From NCBI RefSeq assembly GCF_004125265.1, contig NZ_RDTE01000003.1, positions 4,960,001-5,024,000 of the forward strand: a DNA stretch of 64,000 bases. The letters are read 5' to 3'. Below are positions 33,084-40,787 of this stretch, piece after piece. This DNA comes from Streptomyces lydicus. Its GTDB lineage: Bacteria; Actinomycetota; Actinomycetes; Streptomycetales; Streptomycetaceae. The first letter of the stretch is position 1. Each line of letters opens with the position of its first letter. Under the pieces are notes generated by a model. It had not been told where the DNA came from and made no database searches. It saw nothing but the letters and a program-made list of their open reading frames with translations. The position numbers and the translations under genes were made by a program.

Positions 33084-33824
33084 ATGCTGATCGAACGGGC
33101 TTACGTGGACGTTCCGGCGGGGGAGGGGGCGGCCGGGGACGGCTGGCCCTGGACGGTGCCGTGTGTGCGCCAGCTGGTCGACGAAGGGCTGGCCTTCCGT
33201 GCTCCGGTCACTTTCCTGGTGGGGGAGAACGGTTCGGGCAAGTCGACGCTGGCCGAGGCGCTGGCGGAAGGCTTCGGGCTGGATTCGTACGGCGGATCGG
33301 CGGGATACAAGTACGCGAGTTCGCGGGAAGCGTCGCTGCTCGGTGGGCTGATGCGGTTCGATCCGACGCGGGAGGGCCGCCGGATGGTGCGCGGACCACG
33401 GGTCCGCCGGCGGGGGTTCTTCCTACGGGCGGAGACGGCGCTGGAGGCGCTGAACGGGGAGCAGAGGTCGAACCGGCTGTCCCGGTCCCCGGACGAGATG
33501 AGCCACGGGGAGGGCTTTTTGATGGCCTTCCGGGAACGGTTCTCGCAGCAGGGCCTGTATGTGATGGACGAACCTGAGGCGGCCCTGTCCTTCTCCTCCT
33601 GTCTGGAACTGGTCGGGTTGATGGACGAGTTGGGGAGGGGCGGCGCGCAGATCATCTGCGCCACGCACTCACCGCTGCTGACGGCGCTGCCCGGCGCGGC
33701 GATCGTGGAGGTCGGCGAGCACGGGATGCGGAGCGTGGAGTGGGCGGAACTGGGGCTGGTCGACCACTGGCGGCGCTATCTCAACGATCCCCGGGCGTAT
33801 CTGCGGCATGTGCTGGAGGGGTGA
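33084..33824 (+). CDS. AAA-type/ABC-like ATPase, single domain
   Basis: A 246-residue P-loop ATPase. FLVGENGSGKSTLAEALAEG (about residues 45-64) is the Walker A, SPDEMSHGEGFLMAF is an ABC-signature-like helix and QGLYVMDEPEAALSF is Walker B with the catalytic glutamate; IICATHSPLL supplies the switch histidine. The family is the small SMC/RecF-like AAA_23 or AAA_21 ATPases found in many bacteria, with unclear function, sometimes in phage defence. No nuclease or transporter partner is adjacent. Its last 44 bases overlap the convergent flavin monooxygenase gene. Confidence 0.85.
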   Translation: MLIERAYVDVPAGEGAAGDGWPWTVPCVRQLVDEGLAFRAPVTFLVGENGSGKSTLAEALAEGFGLDSYGGSAGYKYASSREASLLGGLMRFDPTREGRRMVRGPRVRRRGFFLRAETALEALNGEQRSNRLSRSPDEMSHGEGFLMAFRERFSQQGLYVMDEPEAALSFSSCLELVGLMDELGRGGAQIICATHSPLLTALPGAAIVEVGEHGMRSVEWAELGLVDHWRRYLNDPRAYLRHVLEG

Positions 33825-35397
33825 GGGAGGCGGGCCGGCCGGTGGCTATGGAGCCGCCGTCCTCGGGCGGGGCGCCGGTCCAGTGGAGGAGGGCGGAGCG
33901 TAGCGCCGCGGCGCGTGCGGCGGGGGCTGTGGCATCGGTGGCCCAGGCGATATAGCCGTCGGGGCGGACGAGAAGCGCCGTGCGGCGGCCGCTGTGCCAG
34001 GAGGCGGTGACGAATCGGGTGGCGGCGGGCCCGGGGGAGTCCTCCTTGGGCGGGGGAGTGTGGGGGATGCCGGGCTCGTCGGAGGGGGCGAGGAGGACGA
34101 ACGTCCCCTGGCGCAGGAGGGCGTAGAGGCGGCCGCCGTCGGCCAGGCGGATATCGGGGGCGCGCCGGCCGGCGAGGGGGTGGGCGCCGGGCCCGGCCGG
34201 GTAGGCGATGCCGATGCCGGAGATGGCGCGGATCGCACGGCCGGACAGCGGCCGCAGATGGTTGACGAGCCGGGCGGCGAGCGTGCGGACGGCGCGGCCG
34301 GGGGCGGTGTGCAGCAGGGCGAGCCGGATGAGGGCGCCGCTGCTGCGCAGCACCTGCCTGCCCACCGGGTGGCGCTCGGTCTGATAGCTGTCCAGCAGGC
34401 TGTCGGGGGAGTGGCCCCGGAGCACCGCGGCGAGCTTCCAGCTGAGGTTGGCGGCGTCCTGGAGGCCGGTGTTCATGCCCTGGCCGCCGGCGGGGGAGTG
34501 CACATGCGCGGCATCGCCGGCCAGGAACACGCGGCCCACGCGGTATTGGGGGACCTGGCGCTCGTCGCTGTGGAAGCGGGAGACCCAGCGGACTTCGGGG
34601 ACGCCGTACTCACTGCCGAGGACGAGTCGGGTGAACTCGTGGACCTCGTCGAGACCGACGGGCGCGTCGTCGTCGGCCTGGCGATGGCGGTTCCAGCCGA
34701 TGATGCGGTACCAGCCGTCGCCGAACGAGCCGACCAGGGCGAAGGCGTCGTCGTTGGCGGTGACGGTGAAGGGGGACTCGGGCTCCCGGCTCAGCCGGAT
34801 GTCGGCGAGCACCAGGGAACGGATCACGGACTTGCCGGGGAACGGCAGGCCGAGGGCTTCGCGGACGGTGCTGCGGACGCCATCGGTGCCGACGGCGTAG
34901 GCGGCGCGGAGGCTGCCGAGGCCGTCGGCGGTACGGAAGCGCATGGTCACGCCGTCGGCGTCCTGATCGAGGCCGAGCACTTCGGAGTCGTGGCGGAAGA
35001 CGACCCCGGCCCGGCGGGCCCGCCGCTCCAGCAGCCGCTCCACCTCGAACTGCGGGGTGATCAGTACGAACGGGAAGCGGGAGCGGAGCCGGGTCGCATC
35101 GAAGGTGGTGTCCCCGAACAGGCGGATGGCGGGGACCCGATGGCCGCCGGCGACGAGCTCGTCGGCGAGGCCGCGGGCGTCCAGTTGCTCAAGGGTGCGG
35201 GCATGGACCGCCAGGGCTCGGGTGAGATTGCTGATCGTGGCGGGGCGGCGCTCCAGCAGCGTGACACCCAGGCCCGCCTCGGCGAGGTCCCCGGCGAGCA
35301 GCAGGCCGGTCGGGCCTGCGCCCACGACGATGACGTCCGTATCGCGGGGCGACCGGTCGTGGTCCGTCCGGTCGTGGTCGTGGTTCATGGCATCCAT
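33781..35397 (-). CDS. FAD-dependent aromatic monooxygenase (class A flavoprotein hydroxylase)
   Basis: A 538-residue enzyme. ATG 35397 follows AGGAGG by eight bases. DVIVVGAGPTGLLLAGDLAEAGLGVTLLERR is the FAD-binding GxGxxG and ribose-binding glutamate; AVGTDGVRSTVREALG is the DG motif; VFLAGDAAHVHSPAGGQGMNTGLQDAANLSWKLAAV is the GD motif. The C-terminal 150 residues form the thioredoxin-like domain seen in PgaE, RdmE and rifampicin monooxygenases. It should hydroxylate an aromatic or polyketide substrate with NAD(P)H and O2; it could serve antibiotic inactivation. The divergent tetR gene and the repeated operators between them indicate ligand-induced control. Confidence 0.92.
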   Translation of the reverse strand: MDAMNHDHDRTDHDRSPRDTDVIVVGAGPTGLLLAGDLAEAGLGVTLLERRPATISNLTRALAVHARTLEQLDARGLADELVAGGHRVPAIRLFGDTTFDATRLRSRFPFVLITPQFEVERLLERRARRAGVVFRHDSEVLGLDQDADGVTMRFRTADGLGSLRAAYAVGTDGVRSTVREALGLPFPGKSVIRSLVLADIRLSREPESPFTVTANDDAFALVGSFGDGWYRIIGWNRHRQADDDAPVGLDEVHEFTRLVLGSEYGVPEVRWVSRFHSDERQVPQYRVGRVFLAGDAAHVHSPAGGQGMNTGLQDAANLSWKLAAVLRGHSPDSLLDSYQTERHPVGRQVLRSSGALIRLALLHTAPGRAVRTLAARLVNHLRPLSGRAIRAISGIGIAYPAGPGAHPLAGRRAPDIRLADGGRLYALLRQGTFVLLAPSDEPGIPHTPPPKEDSPGPAATRFVTASWHSGRRTALLVRPDGYIAWATDATAPAARAAALRSALLHWTGAPPEDGGSIATGRPASLTPPAHAADTPGDR

Positions 35398-35497
35398 GGC
35401 TTCCGCCTCCTGTGCCTATGCCTATGTCTATGCCTGTGCCGGTTTCTGTGTCTGCGCCGTGCCTGTGTGGGTGTCGCTGCCTGTGCCTGCAGCACTG

Positions 35498-35567
35498 CCA
35501 ACGCTTGTTGGTCAACGCTTGTTGGCAAGCGTAAGGCGGGCGGATCTGGTGTGTCAACAGGTGTTGG
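35498..35567. promoter_or_regulatory. cluster of TetR operator half-sites between monooxygenase and tetR genes
   Basis: Two directly adjacent copies of CAACGCTTGTTGG (35499-35511 and 35513-35525) are followed 29 bases later by CAACAGGTGTTGG (35555-35567). All share CAAC..NTGTTGG with dyad symmetry. A weaker half (ACAGTTGTTGAC) lies directly before the tetR start. The position suits simultaneous repression of both genes by the TetR protein. Confidence 0.75.
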
Positions 35568-35582
35568 CCTACAGTTGTTGAC

Positions 35583-36242
35583 ATGGTCGAACACGCTCCC
35601 TCCGCCGCCGATGCCGCGTCTGCAGTGCCTGAGGTGCCCGCCGCGCCCGCCGCGCCCGCCGCGTCCGACGGCCCGGCGGACCCCGCCCGCCCCCGCCGCT
35701 CCGCCGCGACGCGCGCCGCGATCCTGGCCGCCGCACGGGACCGCTTCGCCGCGGACGGCTATGAGCGCGCCACCATTCGGGCCATCGCCAGGGACGCGGA
35801 CATCGACCCGTCGATGGTGATGCGCTACTACGGCAACAAGGCCGGTCTCTTCGCGGCCGCCTCCGAGATCGAGGTGCACGCCCCGGACCTCAGTCACGTA
35901 CCGCGCGACGAGGCCGGTGCCCGGCTCGTACGCCACTTCCTGGAGCGCTGGGAGTGCGATGAGACGCTGACCGGCATGATGCGCGTCGGCGTCACCAACG
36001 AGGCGGGTGCGCAGCGGATGCGAGGCGTGTTCGCCGAACAGATCAAGCCGGTCCTGGCCGCCGTCTGCCCGGTGCCCGACGAGGCGCCGACCCGTGCCGC
36101 GCTGATCGCCTCCCAGATACTCGGCATGGCACTGTGCCGCTATGTGCTGCACATCCCGCCGGCCGTGAACCTCAGCCACGACGAGCTCGTCGCCTGGCTG
36201 GCCCCCACCGTCCAGCGCTATCTGACGGCCGAACGGCCCTGA
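35583..36242 (+). CDS. TetR family transcriptional repressor
   Basis: A 219-residue regulator. After a 38-residue Ala/Pro-rich leader comes the TetR winged-helix domain: RSAATRAAILAAARDRFAADGYERATIRAIARDADIDPSMVMRYYGNKAGLFAAA. The rest is the helical ligand-binding domain (TetR_C, DUF-type ending in VLHIPPAVNLSHDELVAWLAPTVQRYL), similar to regulators of efflux or drug-modifying enzymes. No AGGAGG precedes ATG 35583, so the mRNA may be leaderless or nearly so. The flavin monooxygenase is the expected target. The last codons have been tandemly multiplied downstream (36226-36342). Confidence 0.92.
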   Translation: MVEHAPSAADAASAVPEVPAAPAAPAASDGPADPARPRRSAATRAAILAAARDRFAADGYERATIRAIARDADIDPSMVMRYYGNKAGLFAAASEIEVHAPDLSHVPRDEAGARLVRHFLERWECDETLTGMMRVGVTNEAGAQRMRGVFAEQIKPVLAAVCPVPDEAPTRAALIASQILGMALCRYVLHIPPAVNLSHDELVAWLAPTVQRYLTAERP

Positions 36243-36342
36243 TGCCCGAACGGCCCTGATGCCCGAACGGCTCTGATGCCCGAACGGCTCTGATGCCCGA
36301 ACGGCTCTGAGGGCCGAACGGCCCTGATGCCCGAACGGCTCT
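36226..36342. repeat. 17-base tandem repeat derived from the tetR stop region
   Basis: Six 17-mers of the form GATGCCCGAACGGCTCT (starting 36241, 36258, 36275, 36292, 36309, 36326) directly continue the final tetR codons, which read GACGGCCGAACGGCCCT before the TGA. Thus the stop codon and preceding bases look like the seed unit. The array ends 24 bases before the convergent AraC gene. Confidence 0.85.
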
Positions 36343-36365
36343 GAGGGCCCCGGCGGCGGCCGGAG

Positions 36366-37187
36366 TCAGCGGGCGTAGGCGGTGGGCGGGACCCCGACGG
36401 TGGCGCTGACCTCGCGGATCAGATGAGCCTGATCGCTGTAGCCCAGTTCGGCCGCGAGCGCGGCCCAGTCGACCTCCGCGTCGGACACGGCGCGCTCCAG
36501 TGCCTCGTGCACCCGGTAGCGCAGCAGTACCCACTTGGGGCTGACCCCGACATATCCGGCGAACAGCCGCTGCAGGGCCCGTACGGACATGCCCTCGGCC
36601 TGTGCGAAGTCCGTGACCCGGCGGATCGTACGGTCCGTGCGGATCCGGTCGGCCAGCCCCATGGCGAGGTCGGCCTGGGCGAGGATCCGGGGTCCGGCCC
36701 GCACGCGCGGGATCAAAAACGCGTCGAGCGCGGCCACCCGCGCGTCCTCGTCGTCCGGTTCCAGTACGGCGGCCGCGGCATCGGCGACCGTGACGCCGGT
36801 GGCCCCGAACACCGTCGCCAGCGGCAACCGGCGGTCCGTCCAGTCCGTGGCGGGCCGCTCCGGGGTGAACGGCCGGAACCCGCCGGGCCGGAACTGCACC
36901 CCGCACACCCGCCCGCGCCCCGTCAGCTGCTGCGCGAACAGCTCCAGCCCGACGCCCGCGACCTCACCGAAACCGGGCCGGTCGGCGTACCGCTGGAAGA
37001 CGAGGTTCACGCAGGGGTGCGGAACGACATGTGTGGCGTACGGCTCGGACAGGTCCCAGTCGATCAGCCAGTAGTGCTCGACATAGGGGCGCAGCGGCGC
37101 GGCGGGGGTGCGGCGGCTGAACTGCACCCGCGTGAAGAGTCCGGGGGCGTCGACGATGCCCCGGGTATCGCGCCGTGGAGCGGCCAT
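36366..37187 (-). CDS. AraC family transcriptional regulator
   Basis: A 273-residue AraC-type regulator. The N-terminal domain begins SRRTPAAPLRPYVEHYWLIDWDL and has FRPGGFRPF, the pattern of the DUF6597-type sensor. The C-terminal DNA-binding domain (about residues 170-265) shows VTDFAQAEGMSVRALQRLFAGYVGVSPKWVLLRYRVHEAL and WAALAAELGYSDQAHLIREV, the two helix-turn-helix motifs. Related proteins control oxidative or alkylation-related genes, but no Ada-type cysteine is present. It is divergent from the TIGR03086 protein gene, a probable target. Confidence 0.9.
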   Translation of the reverse strand: MAAPRRDTRGIVDAPGLFTRVQFSRRTPAAPLRPYVEHYWLIDWDLSEPYATHVVPHPCVNLVFQRYADRPGFGEVAGVGLELFAQQLTGRGRVCGVQFRPGGFRPFTPERPATDWTDRRLPLATVFGATGVTVADAAAAVLEPDDEDARVAALDAFLIPRVRAGPRILAQADLAMGLADRIRTDRTIRRVTDFAQAEGMSVRALQRLFAGYVGVSPKWVLLRYRVHEALERAVSDAEVDWAALAAELGYSDQAHLIREVSATVGVPPTAYAR

Positions 37188-37359
37188 GCCTGGATTTTAG
37201 GGGTGCCCGTGCCGCCCCGCCCGTGTCGTCCCGCCCACACCGTCCCGCCGGCCCGCGAGGGCGGGCCGCAGCGGTCGGGCGGGCTGCCGCGGGCCCGGTC
37301 GCGCGGGCTGTCGCATTTTTTCAAGCCACCCCCGGACGCGGCCCCGTAGCGTCGTCGCC

Positions 37360-38016
37360 ATGACCGATATGCAAGACATTCCGGACGAAATATCCGCGAA
37401 GGGGGCAGGGGCGGCCCCCGCGGCCTCACCCGCCCCCGCGCCCCCACCGATCAGTGCGCTGCTCGAAGCGGCGGCCGGCGCGGCGCTCCCCATACTGCGC
37501 GGGGTGCGTGACGACCAGCTGGAACTGCCCACCCCGTGTGCCGAGTACGACCTGCGGGCGCTGCTCAACCACCTCTTCCAGGTGGTCGTCGCGTTCCAGA
37601 CGTTGGCCGCCAAGAAGGACGTGGACTTCAGCACCACGCCCGACCGGCTCGGCGAATACGGCGCGCGGTGGCCCGACCGGTTCGCGGACGAGACGGCGCT
37701 GCTGGTCGAGGCGTGGGCGGCGCCGGGCGCGGAGGACGGCCTGACCGGCGGAATGAACCTGCCGGCACGGACCGTCGGCGCGATGGTGCTGCTGGATCTG
37801 ACGGTGCACGCCTGGGACGTGGCGCGGGCCACCGGCCGGCCGTACGCGCCGGCCGCCGGGTGCGTGGCCGAGCTGCGGACGCTGGTCGCACAGATGGCCC
37901 CGACGGCCCGGAAGATGAACGTCTTCAGTGACCCGCTCCCCGTCCCGTCCGGCGCGTCCGCTCTCGACGCCCTGCTGGCGGAGACCGGCCGCGACCCGTA
38001 TGGGACGGCCGGCTGA
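37360..38016 (+). CDS. TIGR03086 / mycothiol maleylpyruvate isomerase N-like (DinB fold) protein
   Basis: A 218-residue protein. After a Pro/Ala-rich leader of about 30 residues comes ISALLEAAAGAALPILRGVRDDQLELPTPCAEYDLRALLNHLFQVVVAF, which is the TIGR03086 signature: TPCxxWxVxxLxxHL with the metal-binding histidine. VLLDLTVHAWDVARATGRPY holds the second metal histidine and the Trp-Asp pair. Family members are metal-binding DinB-fold proteins related to mycothiol-dependent enzymes. The exact reaction is not known. It is divergent from the AraC gene. Confidence 0.88.
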   Translation: MTDMQDIPDEISAKGAGAAPAASPAPAPPPISALLEAAAGAALPILRGVRDDQLELPTPCAEYDLRALLNHLFQVVVAFQTLAAKKDVDFSTTPDRLGEYGARWPDRFADETALLVEAWAAPGAEDGLTGGMNLPARTVGAMVLLDLTVHAWDVARATGRPYAPAAGCVAELRTLVAQMAPTARKMNVFSDPLPVPSGASALDALLAETGRDPYGTAG

Positions 38017-38164
38017 CGGGCCGTCGGCCGCCGGGCGGCCCCTCCGCCCGCGCTCGGCCACCTGGCTCGAATGGGCCCGCACCGCATTGCCGTCGCCCCT
38101 AGCCTGGTCCACGACCCGGCAGTCGGTAGCCGGCAGCCGGTAGACCGAGGGGAGGCAGCCGCGG

Positions 38165-38737
38165 ATGGAAGAACAGCGGAGCAACGAGCGGCGGACGGAC
38201 GAGCAACGGACGGAAGATCAGCGGACGGACGAGCAGCCGATGCCCCCTGACCGGCTCCCCGCGGCGCTGATCGATTTCTACGGACTGGCGCCGCTGCCCC
38301 GTGAAGGCGGACGGTTCCGGCGTACCTGGGCGGGCCCCGAGCGTGCCGACGGACGGCCCGAGGGCTCGGCGATCGTGATGCTGCTGACCGCCGAGCCGGG
38401 CGACTTCTCCGCCCTGCACCGGCTGCCCACCGACGAGATCTGGCACTTCTACCGCGGTGATCCACTCGCCCTGTTCCTGCTCCCGGAAGACGGCGGTGCC
38501 CCGGCCCGCACGGTCATCCTCGGGCCGGACGTGCTCGGCGGGCAGCACGTCCAGTTCACGGTGCCGGCCGGTACGTGGATGGCCGCCGAGGTCGCCGACG
38601 GCGGCTCCTGGACGCTCTTCGGCTGCACGATGGCGCCGGGTTTCACCTTCGAGGACTACGAGCACGGGGTCGCCGCCGAACTCGCCGCGCGCTTCCCCCA
38701 GGAGGCAGCGCGGATCGCCGCCCTGAGCCGACCATGA
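38165..38737 (+). CDS. cupin superfamily protein (Cupin_5/DUF985)
   Basis: A 190-residue single-domain cupin. The N-terminal 25 residues repeat RTDEQ/RTEDQ and are low complexity; an internal ATG at residue 26 (MPPDRLPAALIDFYGLAPLPREGG) could be the real start of the fold. The core FRRTW, SALHRLPTDEIWHFYRGDPLALFLL and VQFTVPAGTWMAAEV, GCTMAPGFTFEDYEHG fits the YML079-like DUF985 cupins, which may act on small sugars; the second cupin motif retains Glu/Tyr but few histidines. The stop overlaps the next gene's start (ATGA). Confidence 0.85.
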   Translation: MEEQRSNERRTDEQRTEDQRTDEQPMPPDRLPAALIDFYGLAPLPREGGRFRRTWAGPERADGRPEGSAIVMLLTAEPGDFSALHRLPTDEIWHFYRGDPLALFLLPEDGGAPARTVILGPDVLGGQHVQFTVPAGTWMAAEVADGGSWTLFGCTMAPGFTFEDYEHGVAAELAARFPQEAARIAALSRP

Positions 38738-39759
38738 CCGAACGGTCCACGACGGACCCGATCGCGGCCGAACGGTCCACGACGGACCCGATCGCGGCCG
38801 AACGGTCCACGACGGACCCGACCGTCACCGACCCGTCCACGACGGACCCGCCCCCGACCGGCCCATCCACAACGGACCCGCCCACGACCGACCCGAACCC
38901 GAGGGGCCGACCGACCATGACCGAGACCACGCCGGACGCCCCCGCCCACTCCTCGCCGCCCAGCAGCTCCCCGCTCCCCACCCACCCCCCTCACCCCGGC
39001 CTCCCTGACCTCCGCGGCCAGGTCGCCCTCGTCACCGGTGCCGCCGGCGGCCTCGGCCGCGGTATCGCGCTGCGGTTCGCCGCCGCGGGAGCCGCCGTCG
39101 TGGCGCATTACCGTACGGGCGCCGAGGCGGCGCGGGACCTGGTCGAGCGGATCGAGGCGGACGGCGGGAGCGCGCTGGCGCTGGCCGCCGATCTGGCCGT
39201 CGAGGAGGAGTGCCACCGCCTGGTGACCGAGGCGGCCGGCTGGCGCGGGCGGCTGACCGCGCTGGTGAACAACGCGGGGGTGCAGCCGACGCAGGAGCTG
39301 GCCGGGATGTCGCTCGCCGACTGGCGGGCGGTGGCGGACGTGAATGTGCACAGCGTCTTCGCCTGCACCCAGGCCGCGGCGGCCGTGATGCGGGCGGGCG
39401 CCGGAGGGTCGGTGACCCATATCGCCTCCATCGAGGCGGACCGGCCGGCGCCGCGGCATGCCCACTACTGCGCGTCGAAGGCGGCGGTGGTGATGCACGC
39501 ACGCACGGCGGCGCTGGAGTACGGGGCGTCGGGCATCCGCGTCAACAGCGTCTCGCCCGGTCTGATCGACCGGCCCGGCCTGGAAGGGGACTGGCCGGAG
39601 GGGGTGCGCCGCTGGCAGGCGGCGGCACCCGCCGGGAGGCTGGGCACGCCTCAGGACGTGGGCGATGCCTGTGTGTTCCTCGCCTCGCCGATGGCGTCCT
39701 GGATCACCGGGCACGATCTGGTCGTCGACGGCGGTGTGTCGGCCCGCCCCACCTGGTGA
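38734..39759 (+). CDS. short-chain dehydrogenase/reductase with repeat-encoded N-terminus
   Basis: A 341-residue protein if ATG 38734 (overlapping the cupin stop) is used. Residues 1-60 are variants of ERSTTDPIAA and TDPSTTDPPP encoded by a DNA repeat. The SDR proper begins near residue 89: QVALVTGAAGGLGRGIALRF (NAD-binding), LVNNAGVQPTQ, HIASIEAD (Ser) and YCASKAAVV (YxxxK). GLIDRPGLEGDW and ITGHDLVVDGGVSARPTW are typical of FabG-like enzymes. ATG 38917, whose context ACCATGACCGAG resembles the repeat, is an alternative start giving 280 residues and is perhaps the original one. Confidence 0.85.
   Translation: MTERSTTDPIAAERSTTDPIAAERSTTDPTVTDPSTTDPPPTGPSTTDPPTTDPNPRGRPTMTETTPDAPAHSSPPSSSPLPTHPPHPGLPDLRGQVALVTGAAGGLGRGIALRFAAAGAAVVAHYRTGAEAARDLVERIEADGGSALALAADLAVEEECHRLVTEAAGWRGRLTALVNNAGVQPTQELAGMSLADWRAVADVNVHSVFACTQAAAAVMRAGAGGSVTHIASIEADRPAPRHAHYCASKAAVVMHARTAALEYGASGIRVNSVSPGLIDRPGLEGDWPEGVRRWQAAAPAGRLGTPQDVGDACVFLASPMASWITGHDLVVDGGVSARPTW
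38740..38880. repeat. 30-base tandem repeat at the 5' end of the SDR gene
   Basis: ACGGTCCACGACGGACCCGA followed by TCGCGGCCGA is repeated exactly at least twice and then degenerates into shorter CCACGACGGACCCG-type units. The period is a multiple of three and the frame stays open, so the repeat would be translated. Confidence 0.75.
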
Positions 39760-39802
39760 GGAGTGGCATGCGGCCCCGGGGCACGGCGGGCGCCCGGGCC
39801 GG

Positions 39803-39856
39803 GCACCGCGCCCCGCCCGTGCACCGCGCCCCGCCCGTGCACCGCGCCCCGTCCGG
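39803..39856. repeat. three 18-base tandem repeats
   Basis: GCACCGCGCCCCGCCCGT occurs three times head to tail (39803, 39821, 39839; the last unit ends CCGTCCGG). It fills most of the gap between the SDR gene and the convergent hypothetical gene and lies directly before the stop of the latter. Confidence 0.75.
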
Positions 39857-39867
39857 GCGCCGAACCG

Positions 39868-40305
39868 TTACGGCCAGACCAGGCAGTACGCCTGGTGCCC
39901 CGCCTCGTGCAGCCGGTGGCTGAAGTCCTGCCATTCGTGCAGCAGCTGGTAGACGGTGAAGGCGTCGCGCGGGCCGCCGCGGTCGGGGACGGTGGACCAG
40001 ATGAAGGCGGCCGCGCCGACCGACTCCTCGCCGACGCCCCGCAGCGGGTCGACCACGGTCATCGGGAGCTTGACGACGGCGTAGTCGGGGTGGAGGACGA
40101 CCAGTTCGAGCGGTGGAACCTTATGGAGGGGTATGCCCTCTATACCGGTGAGGACCATGGCGGCCATCGTCTCCGGCTTGATCTTGCTGAACATGCCGCC
40201 CATGCCGAGCTCGTCACCGCCGAGCTCCTCGGGGCGCATGGAGACGGGGACACGGGCCGCCGTCGCGCCGTTGGGCGCGCCGAAGTACCTGTACGTCACC
40301 CCCAT
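39868..40305 (-). CDS. conserved hypothetical protein
   Basis: A 145-residue protein from ATG 40305, or 221 residues from ATG 40533. The shorter form is preferred: the extra 76 residues are low complexity (HRREDTTGDRTTREETTGHEST), whereas the sequence from MGVTYRYFGAPNG on looks folded. It has FSKIKPETMAAMVLTGIEGIPLHKVPPLELVVLHPDYAVVKLP and a C-terminal YQLLHEWQDFSHRLHEAGHQAYCLVW with HExxD- and HExGH-like patterns, whose His/Glu residues could bind a metal, but this is not a known protease signature. No family name recognised. It is divergent from hemL. Confidence 0.6.
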   Translation of the reverse strand: MGVTYRYFGAPNGATAARVPVSMRPEELGGDELGMGGMFSKIKPETMAAMVLTGIEGIPLHKVPPLELVVLHPDYAVVKLPMTVVDPLRGVGEESVGAAAFIWSTVPDRGGPRDAFTVYQLLHEWQDFSHRLHEAGHQAYCLVWP

Positions 40306-40787
40306 GCGGCCGCCTCTGATCTCCCCGCCCGTGCTCTCGTGGCCCGTGGTTTCCTCGCGCGTGGTCCGGTCGCCCGTGGTGTCCTCGCGCCGGTGACGGC
40401 CGCGCTGGGCGCGCTCGGGACCCCGGTCATTGGTTCCCTCGCCCAGTTCGCCACCGCGATGCATATCTCCACCCGACCACTCGCAGCCCCAGCCGCGCAA
40501 CCCGATCATCGTCTCAGAGACCTCCCCCGTCACCGGCGCGTGAAACGCCCGGCCGCACGCCCCCGTGCGCCTCTGAGACCATTGCTTGCGTGACTTACTC
40601 GTACGTCGGCCCAGTTTCGCAGACGAGTGGGGGCTGACGCCCGGTCGAAGCGAGAGGAATCAAAAATGGGGCGAGGGTGAACCGAGCGGCGCCCACAGGC
40701 GTATCGCGAGGCAGATTCCCGCCTTCCTAGTCAGCAGGGCCGCGCCCGAGCGCCGCCCACCCGCCGTTTATGCAGGTCAGGATCACA
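40306..40787. other. gap before hemL
   Basis: Bases 40306-40533 can encode an N-terminal extension of the minus-strand hypothetical protein. The remainder should hold the hemL promoter. No convincing gene, Rex operator or terminator was found; ORFs present have no ribosome binding site. Confidence 0.4.

Noticed and set aside
36241-36342. Possible CRISPR array
   Set aside because: The 17-base units are directly adjacent without unique spacers and derive from the tetR end; no cas genes are present.
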